From contig CALKJU010000004.1 in assembly GCA_937995535.1 (NCBI GenBank), forward strand, positions 1-64,000: DNA of 64,000 nt, read 5' to 3'. The DNA comes from an uncultured Alphaproteobacteria bacterium (GTDB lineage: Bacteria > Pseudomonadota > Alphaproteobacteria > Geminicoccales > Geminicoccaceae). Positions within the stretch are counted from its first letter, which is position 1; every line of letters begins with the position of its first letter. The notes under the pieces are model-generated. The model did no database searches. It saw nothing but the letters and a program-made list of their open reading frames with translations, and was not told the DNA's origin. The translations under genes were made by a program, and so were the position numbers. Shown here piece by piece: positions 48,317 to 56,422 of this stretch.

Positions 48317-49507
48317 ATGCCGCTCGCCGCCGAGCCCACCATTCATGCGCCCGTCCCCGTCCGCTCGGTGCCGCCACGGACCTGGCTCATGCTCGGTCAC
48401 AAGGCCGGTGACAACTCGCAGATCCTGGCGCTCGCCGAGGCCCTGGGCTGGCCCTTCGAGACCAAGCACCTCGTCTATCGCAGGACCGAGCTGCTGACGA
48501 ACCTGTTCGCCGGCCCGACGCTGATGGGCCTGATCAAGGAGCGCTCGAGCCCGCTCGAGCCGCCCTGGCCCGAGCTGATCATCTCCGCCGGCCGGCGCAA
48601 CGAGCCGCTGGTCCGCTGGATCCAGCGCGCGGCCGGCGGGCCCGGCCGGGTGCGGCTCGTCCATGTCGGCCGGCCCTGGGCACGCCACGAGTGCTTCGAC
48701 CTGATCGTCACCACCCCGCAATACCGTCTGCCGCAGAAGCCCAACATCCTGCACAACGAAGCGCCGCTGCACCGGGTCACGGCCGAGCGCCTGGCCGCGG
48801 CCGCGGCGCAGTGGGCGCCGCGCCTCGCGCATCTCCCCCGCCCTTACGTCGCGGTGATGCTCGGCGGCCAAGCGGGTCCGTTCAACTTCGACCGCGAGAA
48901 CGGCGCGCTTCTCGGCTGGCACAGCAGCCGGATGGCCGAGGCTCTGGGCGGCTCGCTGCTGGTCAGCACCAGCGCCCGCACGCCGCCGAAGGCGGCCGAT
49001 GCGCTCGAGGCGGCGTTGCGCGTGCCGGCCCAGGTCTATCACTGGCGGCGCGACGATCCCGACAATCCCTACTTCGGCTTTCTCGCCCTGGCCGACCGGA
49101 TCATCGTCACCTGCGACTCGATGTCGATGCTCGCCGAGGCCTGCTTCACCCGCAAGCCGGTGTTCATCTTCGATCTCCTGCGCGGCAAGGGGTCGCATCG
49201 GCCGCCCCTGCCGGCCGACGGCAGCGTGCTGCCGGTCACGCCGCTCGAGCGGCTCCGCGACTTCAACCTGCGCGCCCTGATCTACCGCGCCTCGATCCAC
49301 ACCGGCCCGAAGCGGCTGACCCGCGACGTGAGCATCATCCACCGCCGCCAGGTCGAGGCCGGCCGCGCCGTGTGGCTGGGCCAGCCCTGGCCCGAGGATC
49401 GGCCCCCAGCTCCGCCGCTCGCCGACCTCGAGCGCGCCGTGGCGCGGGTGCGAGCGCTGTTCGCCACCCCCGCGGCACCATCCCGCCAGCCCGGCCGTCC
49501 ATTATGA
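48317..49507 (+). CDS. ELM1/GtrOC1 family putative nucleoside-diphosphate-sugar epimerase (DUF1022)
   Basis: Protein of the family that includes plant mitochondrial fission factor ELM1; bacterial members lie near LPS and envelope genes and have a glycosyltransferase-like GT-B fold, but the activity is not known. The 396 residues have LMLGHKAGDNSQILALAEAL, PWPELIISAGRRNEPLVRWI, RPYVAVMLGGQAGPFNFDR, LLVSTSARTP, FLALADRIIVTCDSMSMLAEA and RKPVFIFDLLRGKGSHRP. A 20-residue N-terminal stretch precedes the fold. It is a single gene read rightward, divergent from the deacetylase. Confidence 0.85.
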   Translation: MPLAAEPTIHAPVPVRSVPPRTWLMLGHKAGDNSQILALAEALGWPFETKHLVYRRTELLTNLFAGPTLMGLIKERSSPLEPPWPELIISAGRRNEPLVRWIQRAAGGPGRVRLVHVGRPWARHECFDLIVTTPQYRLPQKPNILHNEAPLHRVTAERLAAAAAQWAPRLAHLPRPYVAVMLGGQAGPFNFDRENGALLGWHSSRMAEALGGSLLVSTSARTPPKAADALEAALRVPAQVYHWRRDDPDNPYFGFLALADRIIVTCDSMSMLAEACFTRKPVFIFDLLRGKGSHRPPLPADGSVLPVTPLERLRDFNLRALIYRASIHTGPKRLTRDVSIIHRRQVEAGRAVWLGQPWPEDRPPAPPLADLERAVARVRALFATPAAPSRQPGRPL

Positions 49508-49580
49508 TAGCGACGCGGTCCGAGCGATGGCCGTTGCCGCCGGCCCGCGGGCGCGCTGCCGATGGCGCCGCCGACCGACG

Positions 49581-51428
49581 CTACACCCCCAGGCGCTGGC
49601 GCCGCTTGCCGGCGTCGTGCTCGGCGCGGGCGGCCTGGACGGTGGCGCGTGAGCTGATCTCCGGCGTGCCGCATTCCCACCAGGAATGGTTCTCGCCGGT
49701 CCAGTCGGTGGGGTGGACGTCGATGTGGATGACCGTGGTGCGGTCGGCCTTCATGGCGTCCTGGATGGCCGCCTCGAGGTCGCCGATGCTCTTCACCCGC
49801 ACGCCGATGGCCCCCATGGCCTCGGCGTGCTTGGCGAAGTCGACGCGGAACGGCGGCACCGCCGTCCGGCAGGTCTCGATCGAGTTGTTGAAGCTCGGGA
49901 TGCCCTTGGCGCGCTGCAGGCGGTCGATGACGAGAAAACCGCCATTGTCGGCGACCACGACGATCAGCTTCATGCCGGTCAGGACGGAGCTGTAGATGTC
50001 CGAGTTCATCATGAGATAGCTGCCGTCGCCGACCATCACGAAGACCTCGCGCGAGGGGTCGGCCATCTTCGCCCCCCAGCCGCCGGCGATCTCGTAGCCC
50101 ATGCAGGAATAGCCGAACTCGCAGTCGAAGGTGGCGATGCCCTTGGCGCGCCAGTTCATCTCCAGCTCGCCCGGCATCCCGCCGGCCGCGGTCAGCGCCA
50201 GATCGCGCGGGCCGGCCAGCCGGTTCACCGCGCCCACGACCTGGGCGTAGGTGGGCAGCTCGGCGTTGGTCGGGCCCGAGCGGCCGTCGATGTAGGCGTT
50301 CCACTGCGCGTAGAGCCTGCGGCCCTGCGCGATCCAGCCCTGCGGGGCCTGCCAGTCGCCGAGGGCGGCGGACAGCTCGGCCAGCGCCACCTTGGCGTCG
50401 CCGACCACCGGCAGGGCCATGTGCTTGCGCGCGTCGAAGCGGGCGGTGTTGATGCCGATCAGGCGCGCGTCGTCGGCGAACAGGGTCCAGGAGCCGGTGG
50501 TGAAGTCCTGCAGCCGCGTGCCGACGGCGAGGATCACGTCGGCCTCGGCTGCGAGATCGTTGGCCGAGGAGGCACCCATGATGCCGATCGGCCCGACGTT
50601 CATCGCGTGATCGTGGAGGAGCGTGCTCTTGCCGTTGAGCGTCTCGCCGACCGGGATGGCGTGCCGGGTGGCGAACCGGTCGAGCAGTGCCTCGGCCTCG
50701 CTGTAGCGGACGCCGCCGCCGACGATCAGCAGCGGCTTCTGCGCGGTCTTCAGGAGCGCCGCGGCGTCGGCGATCTGGCGCTCGTCGGGTCGCGGTCGCG
50801 GGATGCGGTGCAGGACCGGCTCGAAGAAGCGCGCCGGGTAGTCGAAGGCCTCGGCCTGGACGTCCTGGCACATGCCGACGAAGGCCGGGCCACAGTCGGC
50901 CGGATCGAGCATCAGGCCCAGCGCCTGCGGCAGCGACTGGAGGATCTGCTCGGGCCGGGTGATGCGGTCCCAGTAGCGCACCACCGCCTTGAAGCTGTCG
51001 TTGACCGACAGGGTCGGGTCGCCGAAATGCTCGACCTGCTGCAGGACCGGGTCGGGGAAGCGGGTGACGTAGTAGTCGCCGGAGAGCAGCAGCACCGGCA
51101 GGCGGTTGGTGTGGGCCACGGCCGCGGCGGTGACCATGTTGGTCGCGCCCGGCCCGATCGAGCTGGTCGCGACCATGATCTGCCTGCGGCGCCTGGCCTT
51201 GGCGTAGGCGATCGCGGCCAGGGCCATCGACTGCTCGTTCTGCCCGCGCCAGGTCGGCAGCTCGTCCTTGACCGCCTCCAGCGCCTCGCTGAGGCAGGTG
51301 ACGTTGCCGTGGCCGAAGATCGCGAACACGCCAGGGAACAGAGGCTCGGCCTTGCCGTCGATCTCGATCCGCTGCGCCGTCAGCCAGCGCACCAGGGCCT
51401 GCGCCATGGTCAACCGCACGGTCGTCAT
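49581..51428 (-). CDS. iolD: 3D-(3,5/4)-trihydroxycyclohexane-1,2-dione hydrolase
   Basis: ThDP-dependent ring-opening enzyme of myo-inositol catabolism. The 615 residues match IolD length and blocks: RLTMAQALVRWLTAQRIEID, VFAIFGHGNVTCLSEAL, the catalytic Glu in RGQNEQSMALAAIAYAKA, SSIGPGATNMVTAAA, and the ThDP motif MVGDGSYLMMNSDI near residue 464 ending in ADNGGF. GGGGAGG lies about 8 bases before the ATG at 51428. No other iol gene is adjacent; iolG is 5 kb away on the other strand. The open frame continues upstream without a family match. Confidence 0.93.
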   Translation of the reverse strand: MTTVRLTMAQALVRWLTAQRIEIDGKAEPLFPGVFAIFGHGNVTCLSEALEAVKDELPTWRGQNEQSMALAAIAYAKARRRRQIMVATSSIGPGATNMVTAAAVAHTNRLPVLLLSGDYYVTRFPDPVLQQVEHFGDPTLSVNDSFKAVVRYWDRITRPEQILQSLPQALGLMLDPADCGPAFVGMCQDVQAEAFDYPARFFEPVLHRIPRPRPDERQIADAAALLKTAQKPLLIVGGGVRYSEAEALLDRFATRHAIPVGETLNGKSTLLHDHAMNVGPIGIMGASSANDLAAEADVILAVGTRLQDFTTGSWTLFADDARLIGINTARFDARKHMALPVVGDAKVALAELSAALGDWQAPQGWIAQGRRLYAQWNAYIDGRSGPTNAELPTYAQVVGAVNRLAGPRDLALTAAGGMPGELEMNWRAKGIATFDCEFGYSCMGYEIAGGWGAKMADPSREVFVMVGDGSYLMMNSDIYSSVLTGMKLIVVVADNGGFLVIDRLQRAKGIPSFNNSIETCRTAVPPFRVDFAKHAEAMGAIGVRVKSIGDLEAAIQDAMKADRTTVIHIDVHPTDWTGENHSWWECGTPEISSRATVQAARAEHDAGKRRQRLGV

Positions 51429-51520
51429 CGGGCGTCGCCTCCCCTCGGCCACGAGCGAGCCGACCATAGTGAGGCGGCTGCGGGGGGTGAAGGGCTTGCG
51501 CGGCCAGCGGCCGGCATCGA

Positions 51521-51540
51521 GATGACCAGTTCGATGACCA
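51521..51540. promoter_or_regulatory. direct repeat GATGACCA upstream of a toxin-antitoxin operon
   Basis: Two copies of GATGACCA (51521-51528 and 51533-51540) are 12 bases apart, ending 15 bases before the antitoxin ATG. Phd-type antitoxins commonly bind repeats at this place; the role is inferred. Confidence 0.35.
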
Positions 51541-51555
51541 TCTGGAGACCTGCGG

Positions 51556-51798
51556 ATGCGCCGTGTCAGCGTGGCCGACGCGAAGGCCCATCTGAGTGCG
51601 CTGCTCGATGCGGTCGAGCGCGGCGAGGAGCTGGAGATCACCCGGCGCGGCAGGCCGATCGCCAAAATCAGCCCGCTGCCGCCGCCGCGTCAGCCACTCG
51701 ACGTCGAGGCGATCCGCCGGCATCTGGCGAGCCTGCCCATGCAGCCCGAGTCGGCCGGCGAGCTGGTCCGCCGGATGCGGGACGAGGATCGTTACTGA
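51556..51798 (+). CDS. Phd/YefM-family antitoxin
   Basis: 80-residue DNA-binding antitoxin that neutralises the PIN toxin encoded directly downstream and represses the operon. MRRVSVADAKAHLSALLDAV is the Phd N-terminal fold, followed by GEELEITRRGRPIAKISPL and a charged C-terminal tail for toxin binding. GGAG lies 8 bases before the ATG. The toxin GTG follows immediately after its TGA. Confidence 0.9.
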   Translation: MRRVSVADAKAHLSALLDAVERGEELEITRRGRPIAKISPLPPPRQPLDVEAIRRHLASLPMQPESAGELVRRMRDEDRY

Positions 51799-52224
51799 GT
51801 GACCTACCTCGACACCAGTGCCGTCCTCGCCCTCCTGACGCCGGAGCCGGGGACGGCGCTGGTGGTGGACGCGGTCGGCCGTGCTACGGAAGATCCGCTC
51901 TGCGTCAGTGCCTGGACGGCCACCGAGGTGGCGAGCGCTTTGGGAATCAAAGTGCGGACACGCGCCCTCAGCCCGACCCAAGCGACCCAGGTGCTGCGCG
52001 CGTTCCGCTCGGAGCTACGCCCGGCCTGCCGGATGGTCGCGATCGTCGAGAGTGACTTCGCCGCCGCCGAGGCGCTGCTGGAGCGCTTCGAGCTGGGGCT
52101 GCTGACCGGCGACGCGCTGCATCTGGCGATCGCGCGCCGCCTCGGCGCGCCGCTGCTGACGCTCGACCGGCGGCTCGCCGCGTCGGCCGAGGTGCTCGGC
52201 GTCGAGGTCGTGGCGCTCGGCTGA
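51799..52224 (+). CDS. PIN-domain ribonuclease toxin (VapC-like)
   Basis: 141-residue RNase toxin. The acidic metal-binding residues of the PIN fold are seen as Asp in TYLDTSAVLALL, Glu in WTATEVASALG, Asp in LTGDALHLAIA and Asp in LLTLDRRLA. It starts with GTG directly at the antitoxin stop. The 3' end converges on an exported-protein gene 16 bases away. No toxin-target RNA can be inferred. Confidence 0.9.
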   Translation: MTYLDTSAVLALLTPEPGTALVVDAVGRATEDPLCVSAWTATEVASALGIKVRTRALSPTQATQVLRAFRSELRPACRMVAIVESDFAAAEALLERFELGLLTGDALHLAIARRLGAPLLTLDRRLAASAEVLGVEVVALG

Positions 52225-52240
52225 GCCGGCGCGCCGCCGC

Positions 52241-53164
52241 TCAGCGCCAGGCGATGCTCGCCGCGAGCGCGGCGAACTCCGGGAGGATCGCCGGCATCGC
52301 CTGCGGTGCGGCGATGCCGAGCACGCGCACATAGCCCTTGCCGCCGACGATCAGCCATTGGACCAGGGCGACCGGCCGGCCGGTGCGCTCGTCGGTACCA
52401 TGGGCGCGCAGCTCGGCGGCGATCCCGTCGCCGAGCGGCACGTCGGCGGCGGCGTCGATCTCCAGCTTGCCGAATCCGCGCACGCTGTGCAGCAGCGAGG
52501 TGGCGAGCGCCTGCTTCTGCGTCGAGCTCGGCAGATCGCCGAGCGACGCGGCGACGATCAGGACCGGCGCCGTGCCGGGCGCCGCCGGGACGCCGCCCGC
52601 GGTGAACATCGCCGAGCTCCCCGCGAGCGTCCGGGCCAGGCGCAGGTTCGCCGTCTCGGTGAAGGTGAACGGCAGCGCGGCGGCGGGATCGCTCGGCGCC
52701 ACGGCGGTGAGTGTCGCCAGGGCGGTCCGCACCTCCGCGTCCGACACCGCCCGGCCGGCACCCGGCACGGCCGTCACGGTGACGAGCGCGGTGAAGCGCT
52801 CGGCAGGCACGAGCAGCATCCATTTCCCGACCTCGCTGCCGAGGTGACGCTGCGTCGCGGTGAGCAGCAGCCCGTCGCCGAGCCCACTGGCGAAAGGCTC
52901 CCGCGCCAGGAGCCGCAGCGAGCGCGCGGCCAGCGCCTCGGCGGTCAGCCCCGCCTCGAGGGTCGCGTAGGCCGCCGCCGGCAACTCGGCGAGCACGATG
53001 CTCGCCCCGCGGGCGGCATCCTCGTAGCCGGTGAAGCCGGCGGCGAGGCTGAAGCCGTCCGGCGGATCGAGCGCCAGGGCGCTGCCGGGTGGCTGCACCA
53101 GCTCGGCGTGCGCGCTGCCGGCGAGTGCGACCAGGATCGCGAGGAGAACACACAGGCGACGCAA
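52241..53164 (-). CDS. exported protein of unknown function
   Basis: 307-residue secreted or periplasmic protein. A TTG start at 53164 has GGGAGG five bases upstream and gives a clean signal peptide (LRRLCVLLAILVALAGSAHA). The mature part looks like two alpha/beta domains: PDGFSLAAGFTGYEDAARGA with GLGDGLLLTATQRH and KWMLLVPAERFTALVTVT, then a second with ALVQWLIVGGKGYVRVLGIA. The spacing weakly recalls Mog1/PsbP-like folds, which is only a guess. The frame runs further upstream to 53479 without a plausible start. It lies between two toxin-antitoxin modules. Confidence 0.75.
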   Translation of the reverse strand: MRRLCVLLAILVALAGSAHAELVQPPGSALALDPPDGFSLAAGFTGYEDAARGASIVLAELPAAAYATLEAGLTAEALAARSLRLLAREPFASGLGDGLLLTATQRHLGSEVGKWMLLVPAERFTALVTVTAVPGAGRAVSDAEVRTALATLTAVAPSDPAAALPFTFTETANLRLARTLAGSSAMFTAGGVPAAPGTAPVLIVAASLGDLPSSTQKQALATSLLHSVRGFGKLEIDAAADVPLGDGIAAELRAHGTDERTGRPVALVQWLIVGGKGYVRVLGIAAPQAMPAILPEFAALAASIAWR

Positions 53165-53295
53165 GGCGGACCTCCCGGTGCGGCGCGGCGGGCGCGACAC
53201 TAGGCGGGTCCGAGCGCTGCGACGAGAAGCCCGGTGCCGGCACGACCTGACCGATGCTACGTCCTCGGTGATATCTCCGCGGAAGAGTGGATTAG

Positions 53296-54522
53296 GTGTC
53301 AGGGCGCGACGCGGCAGGTCAGGGGTCCGCCGCCGGCGGGATCCCGCGGCTTCGACCATGGGCCGGAGCGCCGCTCCTGTCCTACGGGTTCCGCCCGTTC
53401 TTCCTCGGCGCCGCGGTGACCGCGCCGGTTGCGCTCCTGGTCTGGCTCGGCGTGGTCGCGCACGGGCTCGCGCCGCCAACCGCGTTCGCGCCGGCCGCCT
53501 GGCACGCGCACGAGATGCTGTTCGGCTTCGCCATGGCCGCGGTGGCGGGGTTCCTGCTCACCGCCGTGCCCAACTGGACCGGGCGCATGCCGCTCAACGG
53601 CTGGCCGCTGGCGGGCCTCGCCGGGTTGTGGCTTGCCGGGCGGCTCGCGGTGGCCTTCGGCGAGCGGCTCGGCGCCGCTGCGGCGGCCACCGTCGATCTC
53701 GCCTTCCCCCTCGTGCTGCTGACGGTGGTCGTGCGCGAGGTGGCGACCGGACGCAACTGGCGCAACCTGCCGGTGTGCGCCGCTCTGGCATCGCTGCTCC
53801 TCGCGAACCTGCTGATGCATCTGGAGCCCATGGGGGTCGCCGTCACCGGGGCGCTCGGCCACCGCCTCGGCATCGCCACCCTGGCCCTGCTGGTGGCGCT
53901 GATCGGCGGGCGGATCGTGCCGAGCTTCACCGGCAACTGGCTCAAGCGGCAGGCCGCGCCGGCGCTGCCGGCGCCGTTCGGACCGGTCGACAAGGCCGCG
54001 CTCGCGCTGACCGTTCTCGCCCTGCTCGGCTGGGTGGCGCGGCCGGAGGCGCGGCCGGTCGGCGCGCTGCTCCTGGCCGCCGCTGTGGCACAGGGCGGGC
54101 GGCTGGCCCGCTGGCAGGGGCACCGCACGCTTGCCGAGCCGCTGCTCTGGGTACTGCATCTCGGCTATGGCTGGCTCGCGTTGGGCGTGGCGTTGATCGG
54201 TGTCGACGCGCTCGCGGGCAGCTTCGGCGCGCACCTCCATGCCCTCACCGTCGGCTGCTTCGGCACCATGATCCTCGCCGTGATGACCCGCGCCACGCTC
54301 GGCCACACCGGACGCGAGCTGACCGCCGGGCCCGCGACCACGGCGATCTACCTCCTCGTCACCGTGGCGGCGCTCCTGCGCGTCGCGGCGCATGCGGCTC
54401 CCGGGGCCTACCTCGTGCTGGTCGCGTTTTCCGGCCTCACCTGGATCGGCGCTTTCGCGCTGTTCCTGATCGTCTACGGCCCGATGCTCACCGGCCGCTC
54501 GGCGAGATCCGCGCCTCGCTGA
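53296..54522 (+). CDS. NnrS family membrane protein
   Basis: Polytopic haem- and copper-containing membrane protein linked to nitric oxide stress and denitrification. The 408 residues hold about 12 hydrophobic segments with the family blocks LLSYGFRPFFLGAA, AWHAHEMLFGFAMAAVAGFL, TAVPNWTGR, GGRIVPSFTGNWL, GAHLHALTVGCFGTMILAVM and TLGHTGREL; the intramembrane histidines are intact. It starts at a GTG without a clear ribosome binding site. No nitric oxide reductase or FNR/NnrR-like site is visible beside it. Confidence 0.92.
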   Translation: MSGRDAAGQGSAAGGIPRLRPWAGAPLLSYGFRPFFLGAAVTAPVALLVWLGVVAHGLAPPTAFAPAAWHAHEMLFGFAMAAVAGFLLTAVPNWTGRMPLNGWPLAGLAGLWLAGRLAVAFGERLGAAAAATVDLAFPLVLLTVVVREVATGRNWRNLPVCAALASLLLANLLMHLEPMGVAVTGALGHRLGIATLALLVALIGGRIVPSFTGNWLKRQAAPALPAPFGPVDKAALALTVLALLGWVARPEARPVGALLLAAAVAQGGRLARWQGHRTLAEPLLWVLHLGYGWLALGVALIGVDALAGSFGAHLHALTVGCFGTMILAVMTRATLGHTGRELTAGPATTAIYLLVTVAALLRVAAHAAPGAYLVLVAFSGLTWIGAFALFLIVYGPMLTGRSARSAPR

Positions 54523-54540
54523 GAGCGCGCCCGCCTCAGT

Positions 54541-54927
54541 CTACCAGCGCACCGGCACGCCATAGGCTGCGATCGCCGCGTCGGACGTCAGGACGACACG
54601 CCCTGTGCGCTGCGCCGCGGCGACCAAGGCACGGTCGAACGGATCGCCATGCAACGCCGGGAGGCCCGCGGCCTGCTCCGCCGTGGCGTGGTCGAACGGC
54701 AGCAACGCGTAGCCCTGGTCCTCGAGCATCGCCGTCAGCGTGCCGTAGGGCGGCGAATGGATCTGCGGCAGTCGGCCTCGTCGCGTCTTGCTCGCGATCT
54801 CCCACACCGTCGTCGCCAGCACGGCCACGTCCGGCGTGCCCGTCTCCAGCAGCGATCGGAGCGTCGCCGGGCAGTCGGGGTCGCCAGTGTAGAAGTCGAT
54901 CAACGCGCAGGCGTCGGCGAGCCACAC
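54541..54927 (-). CDS. PIN-domain toxin of the second toxin-antitoxin module
   Basis: 128-residue PIN-fold RNase. The acidic residues are Asp in WLADACALIDF, Glu in TVWEIASKTRRGRL, Asp in GDPFDRALVAAAQ and Asp in VVLTSDAAI. The WEIASK block is typical of the FitB/VapC group that pairs with Phd-type antitoxins. The GTG start lies 3 bases after the antitoxin stop. It is only distantly similar to the PIN protein at 51.8 kb, so the two modules are not recent duplicates. Confidence 0.9.
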   Translation of the reverse strand: MWLADACALIDFYTGDPDCPATLRSLLETGTPDVAVLATTVWEIASKTRRGRLPQIHSPPYGTLTAMLEDQGYALLPFDHATAEQAAGLPALHGDPFDRALVAAAQRTGRVVLTSDAAIAAYGVPVRW

Positions 54928-54930
54928 GGA

Positions 54931-55188
54931 TCAGGCCAGATCCCACTCGGCCAGCTCCTCAGCGCTCATCGGCGCGAGCGCCCGGCGCAGCTCGTCGCGG
55001 CTGAGACCGGAGCGCTCGAGAGCGCCGGCTGCCGACCCGAACACCGGCCGCTGCCGCGGCCCTTCGAACGGTACGAGCCGCGCCACGGGGCGATTGCGGT
55101 TCGTGATGACCACCTCCTCGCCGCGCGCCACAGCCTTCAGCAGCGCCGACAGGCGGGTCTTCGCGTCGTAGACGTTCACCTGACGCAT
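54931..55188 (-). CDS. Phd/YefM-family antitoxin of the second module
   Basis: 85 residues: the Phd fold MRQVNVYDAKTRLSALLKAV, then GEEVVITNRNRPVARLVPFE, and a C-terminal region rich in acidic and Ala residues (MSAEELAEWDLA) for toxin binding. AGAAGG precedes the ATG. A perfect dyad CTAGT-AG-ACTAG 20 bases upstream is a likely operator. Confidence 0.9.
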   Translation of the reverse strand: MRQVNVYDAKTRLSALLKAVARGEEVVITNRNRPVARLVPFEGPRQRPVFGSAAGALERSGLSRDELRRALAPMSAEELAEWDLA

Positions 55189-55207
55189 ACGGCCTTCTCT
55201 TGGTCAA

Positions 55208-55219
55208 CTAGTAGACTAG
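55208..55219. promoter_or_regulatory. palindrome CTAGT-AG-ACTAG upstream of the second antitoxin
   Basis: Perfect 5-base inverted repeats with a 2-base centre, 19 bases upstream of the antitoxin start, in an otherwise GC-rich sequence. Autoregulation by the Phd-type antitoxin is inferred from position. Confidence 0.4.
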
Positions 55220-55362
55220 CTCGGCCGCCGGGCGCACGCAATCATCGTGCGTTGCCATCGACCGCGGCGCGGTAGGCGGCGCATGGCGGGTGCGCGCGTA
55301 TGGGGCTTCTCACGCCGACGCGGCCGCACAGCTACTTGGCGATCGCTACGCCGGGCCGCCGC

Positions 55363-56229
55363 ATGCCGCCGCTCGATCTCGCCGCCGCCGTGCTGATGGC
55401 CTTGGTCTGGGGGCTGCAGGTGGTCGCGGTGAAGATCGGCGCCGTGCAACTCCCGCCGCTCTTGATGGTCGGGCTGCGCTTCGTGGTCATGGCGGCCCTG
55501 CTCCTGCCGTTTACCGGCCTGCCGCCGCGCGCGCTCCTGCGTCCCGTGGCGCTGATCGCGCTGTTCACCGGCGGGCTGCACTTCGCGCTGGTCTATCTCG
55601 GCATCGCCCGGATCGACGCGGCGACGGCGGCGATCACCTACCAGCTCGCCCCGCCCTTCACCGTGCTGGTCGCCTGGGCCTGGCTGGGCGACCGGATGCG
55701 CGTCCCGGCGATCCTCGGCATGGCACTGGCCTTCGCCGGGGTGGTGATCCTCGCCGGCGGACCGGGCGAGGCGCAGGATCTACTCGGCGTCGGCCTCGTC
55801 GCCGCCGCCACCATGGCGTTCGCCGTCGGCACCGTGCTGACCAAGCGGCACGGGCCGTTCGACGCGCTCGCCCTCAACGCCTGGATCGCGCTGCTCACGG
55901 CACCGCAGATCCTCCTCGCCTCGGCGATCGTCGAGAGCGGGCAGCTACCGGCCATGGCGGCGGCCGACTGGCGGGGCTGGGGTGCCGTCCTCTACACGGC
56001 GCTGACCGGCGGCATCGCCGGCTTCTGGCTGTGGTACTGGCTCCTCGGCCGGCACCCGATCAGCCGCGTCGCCCCGTTCACCCTGCTGGCACCGATGTTC
56101 GCCATCCTCGGCGGCGTCGTGGTGCTGGGCGAGCGGCCGGGGCTCGCCGTCTGGCTCGGCGGTGCTCTCACACTGCTCGGCGTCGCGCTGATCCAGGTGC
56201 TGCCGGCGCTGCGCCCGGCGCGGGGCTGA
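55363..56229 (+). CDS. EamA/DMT-family transporter
   Basis: Drug/metabolite transporter superfamily protein with ten membrane segments in two EamA repeats; substrate unknown. The ATG at 55363 (MPPLDLAAAVLMALVWG) fits the family start; an ATG at 55300 would add 21 residues. Repeat one runs to GMALAFAGVVILAGG, and repeat two from LGVGLVAAATMAFAVGTVL to the end, with VAPFTLLAPMFAILGGVVVLGE as the conserved penultimate block. Confidence 0.88.
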   Translation: MPPLDLAAAVLMALVWGLQVVAVKIGAVQLPPLLMVGLRFVVMAALLLPFTGLPPRALLRPVALIALFTGGLHFALVYLGIARIDAATAAITYQLAPPFTVLVAWAWLGDRMRVPAILGMALAFAGVVILAGGPGEAQDLLGVGLVAAATMAFAVGTVLTKRHGPFDALALNAWIALLTAPQILLASAIVESGQLPAMAAADWRGWGAVLYTALTGGIAGFWLWYWLLGRHPISRVAPFTLLAPMFAILGGVVVLGERPGLAVWLGGALTLLGVALIQVLPALRPARG

Positions 56230-56361
56230 CCCGGCCGGTCAGCCGAGGATCGCACGCCGCCAGGGGGCGGTAGTGCACGGCGCCGCAGGCGCACCCCCCT
56301 CTCCGGATCGGCGCTCATGACAGCCCTCCCGATAGCGCACCCTGCCATGTCGCAGCGGCGT

Positions 56362-56390
56362 TTGACACCACTCCGGCGGTGCTGTTTCCA
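56362..56390 (+). promoter_or_regulatory. candidate promoter of iolG
   Basis: A perfect -35 TTGACA (56362-56367) is 17 bases from a weak -10 TTTCCA (56385-56390). Initiation near 56397 would give a leader of about 26 bases to the iolG ATG. The rest of the 193-base gap shows nothing I can name. Confidence 0.4.
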
Positions 56391-56422
56391 TCGCCGCGCC
56401 GCTCGGGGGGAGACCAGGGACG

